Below are positions 34,401-46,400 of a stretch of DNA of 64,000 bases, one piece after another. Both the position numbers and the translations under genes were made by a program. Position 1 is the first letter of the stretch; every line of letters starts with the position of its first letter. The stretch comes from Trichobilharzia szidati (lineage: Eukaryota > Platyhelminthes > Trematoda > Strigeidida > Schistosomatidae): the NCBI GenBank assembly GCA_944472155.2, contig OX235279.1, forward strand, positions 143,130,920 through 143,194,919. Direction: 5' to 3'. Under the pieces are notes generated by a model. It worked only from the letters and a program-made list of their open reading frames with translations. It did no database searches and had not been told where the DNA came from.

Positions 34401-37400
34401 TATCGAAGTGTTAGTTTGTAGAGATTTGATTGGTTGCAGGCTTCATCACTAGTTGATATCAGTTAGAGAACCACTGGAAAAAGTAGGAGTACTGAACAGC
34501 TGACTCTTCAATAATATGCACCTAATTGGGAGCGGAAACCAGAACCTCCTGATTACAAGGCCAGTTTGTGGGCAAGTGGGTGGGGGGGCTACTGATAAAG
34601 AGTCCTAAGCTAGCATGAAATAGCTGTCCAGTACTCCCAGGTTTTCCAATGGTTCGCCAACTTACGTCAACTCGAGATCAAATAATGTCGAAATCCTCAT
34701 GGCTATTAAATGTCTTCTGGAGTTGTAAATCACACCTGTTGAAATTCAGTCTCCATCAAAACCATCTTTTTAAGAAATTTCTTAGCAAAAGGCCTGTAAA
34801 TTCTAATAAAAATCCTAATGCTCTTAGTCATCCCACGGACACTGTGAGTAGGCGCAGAGATGAGCAGTATCTGCACTGGTTTTGTTCTCATAAGCATTCT
34901 AACCAGCAGCCTCTGAATAACTAATCCCTCAGCGCTTTAATAATTCGGAGGTTTTTGTAAACGCATTTCCGAACTATTTTCATTGAAAAGTGACTAAAAA
35001 TTGAAACGGTTTCAGACCTGGATCTTAGACTCCCATCTACCATGCACCGCTTCGAATGCCTAGGCGTTGCGATATACATTACTGAACCACGGCAGTAATA
35101 AACATCGTTCAATTATTTGTTTTTCAGGATTTCATCATGAGCTTACATTAGTTAGAGAACCATTGGAAAACCTGGGAGTACTGGACAGCTGTTTCGTCCT
35201 AGTTTGGTTCGAATCCCGGTGGGTGCGTACTGCGGAAGAGTTTCAAACTAGAACGAAACAGCTGTCCAGTACTCACAGGTTTTCCAGTGGTTCTATAACC
35301 AATGTCAGCTCATCATGAAATCCTGTAACCAATCAAATCCCTACAAACCAACACTTGAATATTTGTTTTTCAATTTCTTTTTGATAGTTATCATCAAATG
35401 CAGGAGTAAAATGTTTCGAACCAACTAGTACTTCTCGTTGGTTGATGAACTTCTGTCAGTCTAACGAGACTATTGGCTTGGTTTTCTAATTGGATGTATT
35501 TGTCATACTAGGGGTCAATAATTACGGATTTTATTCTGAAAATAACTACAAAACTCCATAGTCAGTTATAACCGAGTAAAAGAACTCTAAGCTTATGTAC
35601 ATAAATGTAACTGCCAAATGAAGTATTAGTCTCAACTTAAACGTGGACTGACTGAAATTCTGTCAGTACAATCAGTGTTTTATTGTTCAAACATAACATA
35701 GATAGGTATAAATAAATCTACGTAACTTATAAGACATTTTTCATAATTGTTCCTCTCCAATTATTATTATTATTATCTGGGCGAGTAAAATAGCAAAACA
35801 AAGCGTGGAGACAGAGAGAAAAAAGTTAACGAACCATTGTGACAAGTTAGTATGTAAAGACTTAACCCATAGACATTTTTTCCATCATTATTACAACTCT
35901 CTTTCTACTATGTATCGTTTTAATACTAATAATTTCAGTAAAGCTGATTGGATTAACTTCTAATGATACGCTCAATTAACTCCAACGACAGCGTATTAAA
36001 GTTTGTTAGAGTAGGGGTATAAAAAAACAAAACAAACTCACTTGAAATTACAGTTAATCTTATTTTTAAGTTGAATCGAGCTAAGTAAAATCAAAGTATA
36101 AAGTAGAGGGTCATGGAACAGATATGGTGTTTGTGAATGTATGTATGCGTGTACCCTTTTCTGTGTCTGTGTGAGCTTTGGCTAGTTTCATTATTTATGT
36201 AATAGCTGACCTCTCCACCTGTTTGCCATCTTACAGTATGAATAAGTTTATTCGGTGTAAGCTACAATCTTCTCGTGTTAATTTTTAAAAAGTTGAGAGA
36301 CAGATGTTCCCTGCTTTTAAAATATGCGGTTAGTTGTTCATATAAAGCATCATATTCACAGTTTATAATAGGAAACTAAATAACACTGATTGATAGTGGT
36401 GTTTAATCGGAATAAATATTCGATAACAGATAATTTTCAGGTTGTTCGTGAGATGACATTAGTTAGGGAAACACTAGGCGCCGGTGGCATAGCGGTTAGG
36501 ACGCTCGCCAAGCATGCACATGGTCCGGGGTTCGATCCCCGACCGGTGCACTCCTTTACCTCGCTGAGCCGGAAGTAATACTGGTAAAGAGGAAAGGTTG
36601 GGCATGAGGCTAGCAACCCCATCCTGTAAAAATAAACACTGCTACAGAAACTTCAGGCCTCTAGCTTGAAGCCCTATGTTCCACGGGGAACGTGAAGGAA
36701 TAAAAAAAAGAGTGAAAGACTGGAATGTTATTATTATTTATCCAGTGAGTGCCGAACGAAAGATATGGCATCAGCAGCACATCTCCATTGTGTACTGTTC
36801 TCTGAAGTTGTCTTTATCCCACTCCTCGACTGCCCATAGGTCCTCATCTCTTATTCACACGTCCCCTCAGATCACACTCGGATGTCCAGCTAGTCGTTTT
36901 CCATTTGGGTCCCGCTAGAGTGATGATATGGCGCGAGATCACATCCGACAGTCTCCTCAGCGCGTGCCTAATCCATCTCGGTTTTCTTTGGCATATTTCT
37001 TGAGCAATAGGTTCTTCGTTCGTTTGTTCCCAGTGTTCCTTGTTGCTAATCCTTTCTGGTCATTTGATCTTAAAAATCGAGAGAGGGCAGATGTTGATAA
37101 AAGTCTTCCGTCGTTTGTTAAAAACGCTTTTCGTGATGCGTTGGTTAGGTTTATGACCCGTATAGAAGAAGTGACTGACTTAACATTGGTGTTGAAAATC
37201 CGAATGTTTTTTTATGCTAAGCGCAGAAGACTTGCAAACCACTGGAAACTGGGGTTGACTGATGTCTGTTCCGTCCTAGTTTCTGGCAGTCAAATGAAAT
37301 CTAGAAGTGAAAGATGCTCATCCAAAACTTCTAATCTGTGACAACCGACTTTTCAGCCCCATATGTTATTTGCAAGTTAACAGACCCTGGTTCTAGAGCT

Positions 37401-40400
37401 TTCCATAGAAGGCCTTCATCTTTTTAATGATTTTTATTAGTTTCCAGCTTATGAGAAACAGTGAATTAATTTCATTGGTGTTGTTTAATTATATAAATGT
37501 AGTTCTATTTATTTATATCAAATTTATTAAGAAAACTTAATGCGTTAAGCAAAATAATCAATTGGTGTATCTTTTTCTTGGGGGTTCAGATAAAACTTCA
37601 AGATTAACTGAATGCGAGACCACAACCAAAGCTATTATAATACAATAACTTCCGTTAAAAGCCATAATACTTATGAATACATAATAGTGCATAATTTATG
37701 ATGACATCTGAAACAGCAGCAAATATTTATAGTTCAGTAAATGGACACTCATATGAAGATGCACACTAAAACGGATATTCTGGTGGTATATGCACCTCAG
37801 ATAATTCAGCTACATGCGCTACAACTTAAGCTATGAAATGTAACATCGGTAAGTCTCTATGATATTTCTCTTAGACCTGCTTCAAAGTGTGACTAATCGA
37901 CTAGAATTACATTGAAGGACGTAATTCCAGCAGTTCAGTGATAATTCACTTTTTCATTTTGGTATAGTTTTCATCCTGGTAGAATATTTGGAGGTTGATT
38001 TATTTGGCAAGATTCAGATCTAGTGAAAACTCTCGATAGTAGAAGAGATGCACTCAGTAATCCATGATTCATAGTCTATCTTCATGACATCACCTTTAAG
38101 AATTATTTTTGTTCAAGTGTTGAAGTTAGAATTCATGGCCCATTGAATCAGGTCCCAGTAGCCTAATGGTCTACGAGGTCACTCTGTAACCTAGAGGTCC
38201 TGAGTTTGAACCCCAGTGTGTGTGTGTGTGTACCGTGAGGAGTCCGAAACTAGGAAGAAACAGCTGTCCAGTACTCACAGGTTTTCCAATAGTTCTCTAA
38301 TCGATATCAGATCATCATGAAACCCTATAACCTATTACTTGCTTGTCAACCTCAAAATATGTGTGCACTTTAGACGCCACCGTCGTCTTATTTCATAATA
38401 TTGTCTCCAATTTAGACAGAGTTGCCAAACAGGTTCTGTGTGCCTTCTTAGGTTACACATCTGCCTTTGACTCCGTACCTAGGCCTCTTTTGTGTCAAAC
38501 AAGCTTGCTGCGACACAAACAGAGTGCTGGACTAGTAAGTGGTTGTATTCCGATTTTTCTGATAGGAAGTATTACACTGTTTACAATGTGAGGTCCTCCA
38601 CCACTTCACTTACTCTAACTGGTGTTCCTCAAGGTGCTGTTCTTTCTCCTTTCCTGTCCTCTTTCTTCTCACATGACTTGCCCCATTCTGACGAAGCCAA
38701 TTTTGTTAAGTATGTCTTTGATCTGACTGTTTTGATGTCTGTTACCTCCCGGTTAGACTATCCCAAAATATGAATAAATTTTGTTAGAATTTAATCAGTG
38801 GTCCTTTCCAACTGGTCTAAAGATTAATCCCTCCAAATGTCACCTTAAGACGCAAGCGCAACTTACATGAACTGGTTGGTCCTCATGGTTTCACGATCAT
38901 AGATGGTATAGAGGTTGAAACTAAATCGAAGGTTAGATACTTTGAACTATGTATTTCCTCTGATGTTCCCACGTTTTCAGTATGATATTTTGTTTAACGT
39001 TCTAAGTGAGAAAGTTAAGACGATGTTATGTCAATCCGTGTTTACTTTCTAAGTTTGTTAATTCTTGTATTCTATCTATACTTTTCTATAACTACCCCTT
39101 AACCTTTTCTGGGCTACTTAAGAAAAACTGTGTTACACTAAGAAGGGCACTGAAAATTGTCAGTAGGCCAAGTGGGGTGAAACTAAACCAACTCGTTAAT
39201 GCTGTTGTAGATAGACAGATTAACTCATTCAAGAAATTAGCAAATATTAATTATCTAGTCAGACACTAAGCATCTTCTTTATACACACCTCTCCCCTCGA
39301 ATGTTATCAAGTAGAAATGGAAGCAACTGTTGAAGGCTGTATGCTCGGATAGCTAAGTATAAAAACTCCACAATACCTTCAAGTGTTGGTTTGTAGGGAT
39401 TTGATTAGTTACAGGATTTTCATCATGAGCTGACATTAGTTAGAGAACCATTGGAAAACCTGGGAGTACTGGACAGCTGTTTCGTCCTAGTTTGGGACTC
39501 TTCAGAAGTACGCATCCACCGGGATTCGAACCCAGGATCTTCTGGTTACAAGGCGAGCTCGCACACCATTTAGCCACTGGGACCCAATCCAATGGCCCAT
39601 GGCCCAAACTAGGACGAAACAGCTGTCCAGTACTCCCATGTTTTCCAATGGTTCTCTAACTAATGTCAGCTCATGACGAAAATCTACAATACCTTATCTG
39701 GCATATATTTTATGTGATGAGAAAGGTATAAGTCAGAATATTACCAACTTACTGTGAAACACTAAGTAAACGGCCTTTTTTTCTTTTCTTCCATTAATAT
39801 ATCGTAGTTAATATTTTCACTTAATTTAATCTTATATTCATATTCTTAATTGAACAATATTATCAATGTAAATGCCCAGTATTAATTATTACTCCTGTGA
39901 GGAGAAATTTAGATGCAGTATTGCACTACATACTGAAAATTTCATAATTGTACCCAAAATACTGTTTGGAATAAGGCTATTATTACTATGTTCATTGAAA
40001 AAGTTCCAACGTTTCATTTCTGACTAACAGCTATGCATGATAAGTGAACTTAAGCACTTTACATAAGGCTACATTTTGTTTTGACTGTGATCTGTTAATA
40101 GTAGTTGGCAACGGTCTCTGCTTCATCTACATTTCATCATAAGAGTTCATGAAAAATGGTGTGGTTATATCTTAAATCATATAGAGTAACGAACTGCGAT
40201 TTATGTGACTGGACATCTGAACAAATTGTAGATTTTCTAAACAAATAAAATTCTCACTAACAGTAAATGATGCCAGGTTAATTCAAGGCTAAGAACACAA
40301 CCAGATTACTATTGTCAACAAGTGTTGAAAATGCATCAAGCCAGATTTTCTGACCTAAAGATTCCCAGTCCTTGACTAGTGCTTTTGTCAATAGACAAAG

Positions 40401-43400
40401 TAATCCTGCTTCAATTGGTCTCACTGAGTCGATTACTACAAAGCAATATCATCCCAACTTTTGTACACAGAGGGAAACCATGATGAGTTTCACCTTACCT
40501 TGCTAACAATTAATAAACGGATTACATAATTGTGTGTTTCATTACATGATTACTCACACATACTTTTTTTACTCCACTGATCTCAACTCACTTATTCAGT
40601 CGCAATTAATATCCAAGTGTTTTCCGGTATATTACTGAGCAATTCTGTCTCTGCATTTATTAGTTGGGCAAATACGGTTTTTGTTATAGGTCATTTTACA
40701 GCCAACTCAAATCTTCCCCCAAACTTACTAAAAATAGTTAACTTCTTTCCAAATTATGTGTAACTAACGTCATTAGTTCACTTTTTGCTGTTCTCTAAAT
40801 CTGTAATCGCGTCTAAATCTGTTCAGAAGAAAAAGCGACTGTCTATAGATTTTCATATGACTGCCACTAACTTCCTTCCAGTAGTCAGATAAAACTATGA
40901 TGCCTAAAAAGCAATACGCCTCTTGCATTTTGCTTCTGCCACTGTATCTCTATCAGTCACTAGAATGTGACTGTTGTTACAACTTAGCTATAATTTTATT
41001 TGAACCAAAATTCTTCGGATTTCCAGTGGAATTTCAAGCTGTAAAAATCGGATAACTTTCTTTTTTCATCTAAACAAAAGATGAGCACAAGATATGAATA
41101 CTATTATTCTGTTGACTTGGTAAATAATCTTTATTTCGTGTACCACTCGAATTTCTCTGTGAATAAAACCGTTGTCCACCCTCACTCCCTAACTTCAGTA
41201 TGCATGCATCAGTCGTTGTTGTCATTATAACATTTTCACAAGTGGGGTTATCACTGAAAATCAGTACCACTAGTCATATGATGAGTTGAAAAGTCCTCAA
41301 AGCTGTTACTATTTTTCCTTTATAGACTTTCCAGTGGTATTCGAATCATCATTTTCGTAGTTGTTTTAAAGTGAACTGGTGGTGTTTTCAAAATACTTCC
41401 ATGTTATTTTTCTAATTAAAACAAAGGTTTAAAACTGTGTGAAAAGATTTCAAAAATCACTTAAAGGTATTATTTAGTCGATGGCAGCCATTGACTAGCA
41501 GTGGAATCCAGGACTTGTATTTCGTCCACTCTTGAACTCTTCATCTAAATTTACAGGCATTTCACCTGAACGCAGCACTAACCGTTGTTCACTAAACCAT
41601 TTAGCCACTACAGATCTAAGAATCAAAATATGACCATGAATAAACTCCAAAATCCTATGGCTGATGTGGAGAGGAGTAGTAACATAAAATAGATCAGCTC
41701 TTATTTATCAGCATTTGGTTATGCATGGTGACATAACCTACCAGATACCACATTTTCGTAACATTGCACATTTTGGATGATTTCGAGAACATGATAAGCC
41801 CACATTCGCAGTACTAAGAAAAGTAGATATGGGATGCACGTGTTTGCTGTTAGGTTATTTAATGTAAATGGTACTCTGTTGTGTTGAACTCGTTATTTAG
41901 ATAGTTTTTGTGAACGAATATATTAAAAAGCTAAATAGTTCATGGTTGCGAGTTCGTTAATAATTGTCAGGAAGACATATCTATTTCTAATTCTGTGAAA
42001 ATTAATACTTATCCACAGATCACATTTGTGAAGTAAACTTGATACTCTTTCAAAGGCTCAAACCGTCCCTTGTTTACTACTAATCTGAAATTTATTAAAA
42101 TCATAATCTAGGCTGATAGAAAATTCACGACATAACTAATCTGATGGTTTCTTTTAACCTGTTACCTTTATAGTCTGCTTTATTTATTTATTTCATGGAG
42201 GATTTTATCATGAGCTGACATCAGTTAGAAAACCACTGGAAAACCTGGGAGTACTGGGCAGCTGTTTCGTCCTAGTTTGGGACTCTTCAGTAGTACGCAC
42301 CCACTGGGATTCGAACCCAGGACCTTCTGTTTACAAGGCGAGCTCGTGGTTCTCTAACTGATGTCAACTCATTATGGAATCCTCCATGCGATCAAACAAA
42401 ATCCCTACGAGACCAATACTTGAAAATTTATTTATTTATCTATTTATTTATTTATTATCATTACTTTATTCCCTTGCTTTCCGAGTGGAGCATAAAGCTT
42501 CAAGTCTTCAACTTTGAAGTCTCACTAACAGTGGTCTTATTTGATGACATTAGATAGTTGGAGGCAATCGGCAGGAAGCCTTGGACCTAGGTTTCGTGCC
42601 AGTTGGTCTTATTTTTATGAGGTGGGCTTACTAGCCTCACGCCTAACTTTTCATCTTTGTTGAGTTGACTACCGGCTTAGCAGGGTCTAGGAGTGAGTCG
42701 GAAGGGGATTAAACCCTGAACCACATGCGTGGTTGAGGAGTGTTCAGTTGCTGAACTACCGACGCAAAAAGTTTGTTTTTATGATGTAGAGATGTCTTTT
42801 TGCGACTGTTTCCATACATTGAAATAAGAACAAATTAGTTCAGTGAAGAGTCTCTTTTCGGCGAATTCATTCACTTAGCTGTACAGTCGCAAATATATAC
42901 AATTAATTTTGTGTGTGTGTGTGTACATTAGGTTTGTCAAAATCAAAATCCATACATACAGACTTTGGAAACCACCTTCCATATCATACATTATAAGTGT
43001 ACTCTGGGTTCGCCTACATTTCAGACCATGTTTAGTACATCCAAATATATCTATTACATTGAACTAAACTTCTCATATATTTTGTTTCTATGAGAGTCTT
43101 GTTACTAAATTAGAGATAGTGAAAAAAGAGGTGATTGCAATGAATTAGTGACCTGGTTAGCAGAAGGGTCCAGTAGCTGAGGTGACCGAATTTCTCACTT
43201 TGCTGTTAATCATCGCCCATTGTATCAACAGCAGTCTGCTAAACCAAGACTATCTTAGTTAGCCTCAACATTAATTAAACTTAGTTTAGAAGTGGATAGT
43301 TGCAGCATTGATTTATTAATGTTCCGGAAGCTGTACTGTTCTTCAGACATCATTTTCCACGAAGAAGAGAACAGATAATCTATCTGTTGTTTCTTTTTCT

Positions 43401-46400
43401 TCACCATAGTTGTATAAAAAGTTATTACCACATATTTTATTTCACTTTTAACAGGAATACTGACCAAACCTAAACTTGAAGATTCCTTCAGTGCTATAGA
43501 TCAACACATCACACCAATCACTGACAGTTGTAAACTGCATTACAATGACAATCATAATACAGGACCCACTGGGCAGTTATTACTAAATGCCGAACAGTCT
43601 TTAAACAATTTAACATCATCGCAATTACCACTATCATCAGCTTCTATGGCGTCCTTTTTTCCTTCTCTTAACCTGCTACAAAGTCAACAGTTAAAAAGGC
43701 AGTTTAATTATACTTTTGATAATTCATTCTGGAATCCAGTATATGATTATTCCCTGGATAATGGAGGCGGAGGAGGCGGTGGTGCAAGTACATGGAAAAA
43801 TAATGTTAGTTCATACTCCACACCAGTTACCTTTAATTACAACACCACGAATGATCTTGTTAACCAGACAACCGTACCACTTCCTGGAGCCGCAATCATT
43901 TCCAGGAATAATAATAATCATAATACTAACTCAGCTGCAAATACTGACATTAAAACAAATACTACTACTCATAAACAAAAAAGTAGCAAGAGTCCCACTA
44001 CTACGAATACTAGCAGCAGTAGTACGAGCAGTATACGTGAATATAAAAATAAATCGAGGAAAACAAATTCTGTCAGTACTGTATACAAAAAGTCTAACAA
44101 TACGCCAAATCATTTATCACCATCCAACAGTATGCAAGTACAAGCTCAGTGTGTGAATGAAGATGATTTCGTCAGTTTGAATGACAATGAAAATATTGAT
44201 GACAATGATGATGATGACGATGAAGATAACAACAGCAAGTCGAGTAAACGAAGAAGACACAGGTAAGCAAACCAACTAACTAGCTGAATGATTCTAAAAT
44301 TGTTTAATTCAATTTGGATTTTCCACTTGGTTGACTGGACCGAAGTGTTCAGCCTCTACTGAAGTGTCGGTTCCTTGTGCGTATGCTAGGTGGTGACTAG
44401 TTGTGGAGTCAGAGACAGCGCAAATTTCATCCTCTTCGGGACTCGTCATCTGGAAGTATATGCATTCCCCAGTGAGTGATGGTGTTCCCATTGTGGCTCG
44501 AACTCAGTGTCCATCACATCAAACGCATCAAACGTTATCCACTAAACCACTTGGGACAGAAGAGTTTGAGACGATGGGTACAGGACTCGAACCTCAGGGG
44601 GAACATCACCACCCACTATGGAATGCAGGTACATTCAGATGACGAGTCCTGAATAGGAGAAAGTGTGCGTTGTCCTGGATTCCATCTCTAGTGACTACCC
44701 AACAAATTATTTCAATCCTAAAATTAATTTCTATATTTCTGTCATTAATCAATGAATTTCCAGGCATGATATTTATATTGCAGCTTCCAATAGGATAGAA
44801 TCCCTAAAACTTCTGTAACAGAAATCCCAACTCAAAGTGCAATGCTCTATCAGAATTCATATTCTAGATGATGGATAATTTATCATCAGTTCAGACTAAG
44901 TCTTAACAGCTACCACTGTATTTGACATATGACTCCACATAGCACTGCATAGAATACTTAACTTTCAAAGAACAACTCGTATCGCTTTCTCTGAATTCAA
45001 ACTTTACAATAATTAAATATTATACTGTTGCATATGCCGTATAAATTCATCAAATCCTTGGCTTTAATGTCATCAGATACTTCATTCGTTCCGGGATTGT
45101 TATCTACTCTAGCCGGTGTAGCTTTTTTGATATTAAATAGTTACAGTGTTAAGCAAAAGGTGTATTCAGCAAAATATCTGCCTTCAGTCTTAGTGTTTCT
45201 GTCCTGTAGTTAGTATATTCAAATTTATTTGCCACGTATGATGTTTAGTGTCTGACATGCTGAGTCTGGTTAGTTAGCGAACGAACTTGTACAAAGCATT
45301 TTGAATAACATTTGTTGATTTACGTGCTCAGGAATCGGTTGGTTTTTATTGAAGTCTTCGGGTTAAATCATTAACAGTCAACAGCTTTGAATTTGAAATG
45401 TTCTTCTTCATTGCCTAAAAATTATAATTTCTATACAGTTTCTTGGGAGGGCGAATAGAAGACCACTACAATCACATTAGTCTTTAAATGTTATATTTTA
45501 TCACCCGTGTTTAACATCTACAACTCAAGTTCATCAGTGATACAGACCGACGCATCTGTAAGTGTCCGTTGTCTTTCATACACCACTGTCATCTTAGAAG
45601 ACTTGGTAATTCCCAGTAGTCATAAGTGATCTCTCCGAAAACTAACAGTTATTTTATAGGTAAATCATCATTAGTTCTAAAGAAGTGATTTCAGGCGTTA
45701 ACTCGTAGGACAAAATACCATCCAGAAAGCACAAAACATATACAGTTTTTAAAAAAATATCTATAAACAATGGTCTCTAGGGGCATACAACTATTTGTTC
45801 TATTGTGAAATATCTATGAATCTTCAGTTTATGTAATTCTGTTGAATTTCTGCTTCCTTTTGTTCCCTTCCTAATATTCAACATACCTGTATTGTAGGAC
45901 AATATTTACAAGTGGGCAGATAAAAGAATTAGAGAAGGCATTCCATGAAGCCCATTATCCAGATGTCTATCAACGTGAATTACTGTCCTTGAAAGCTGAA
46001 CTGCCGGAGGATAGAATTCAGGTAAATATGTCATCTTTTGCTCATTTTTGCTTGCTTCTCTGATTATATTGATTATATTACTTCTGAATTATGTTTGAAA
46101 AGACTGAATTTATTCTGTACGTTAGTTTTTCTTATATGACAGCATGCCTAACCACTTCTGTATTATTTACTTGGGTATTGCTTATCAAACTTTATAGAAT
46201 TATCTTATGTTCCAAGGGGAAGACTTGCTCCTACAGTTGTAACTGATAAATTTAAAGTATAGCAAAGTATTTGTTTTAATCCTATTTCCAAATATTATTA
46301 AAGGTAATCATAGACACCTCAAGTATTTTTCAATGACAACTAGCACGAATTTCTTCATCTAGGTAGCTGTTCTTTTGCTCTAAGATATCACTTATACTAG

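Larger units (their letters stand above)
28459..43454 (+). other. vsx: intron 1 of the VSX-type gene (14,996 bp)
   Basis: GTGAGT donor and AACAG acceptor. Carries nested SINEs, a CR1 remnant and RTE pieces listed separately. Stretches with nothing recognised: 29111-30689, 30961-31799, 32051-32839, 35373-36439, 37281-38109, 39696-41464, 41641-42189 and 42776-43454. None holds a convincing extra exon. Confidence 0.85.

Noticed and set aside
43716..44156. 146-codon open frame overlapping exon 2 in another frame
   Set aside because: It is the shifted reading of the Asn/Thr repeat tracts of the homeobox exon.
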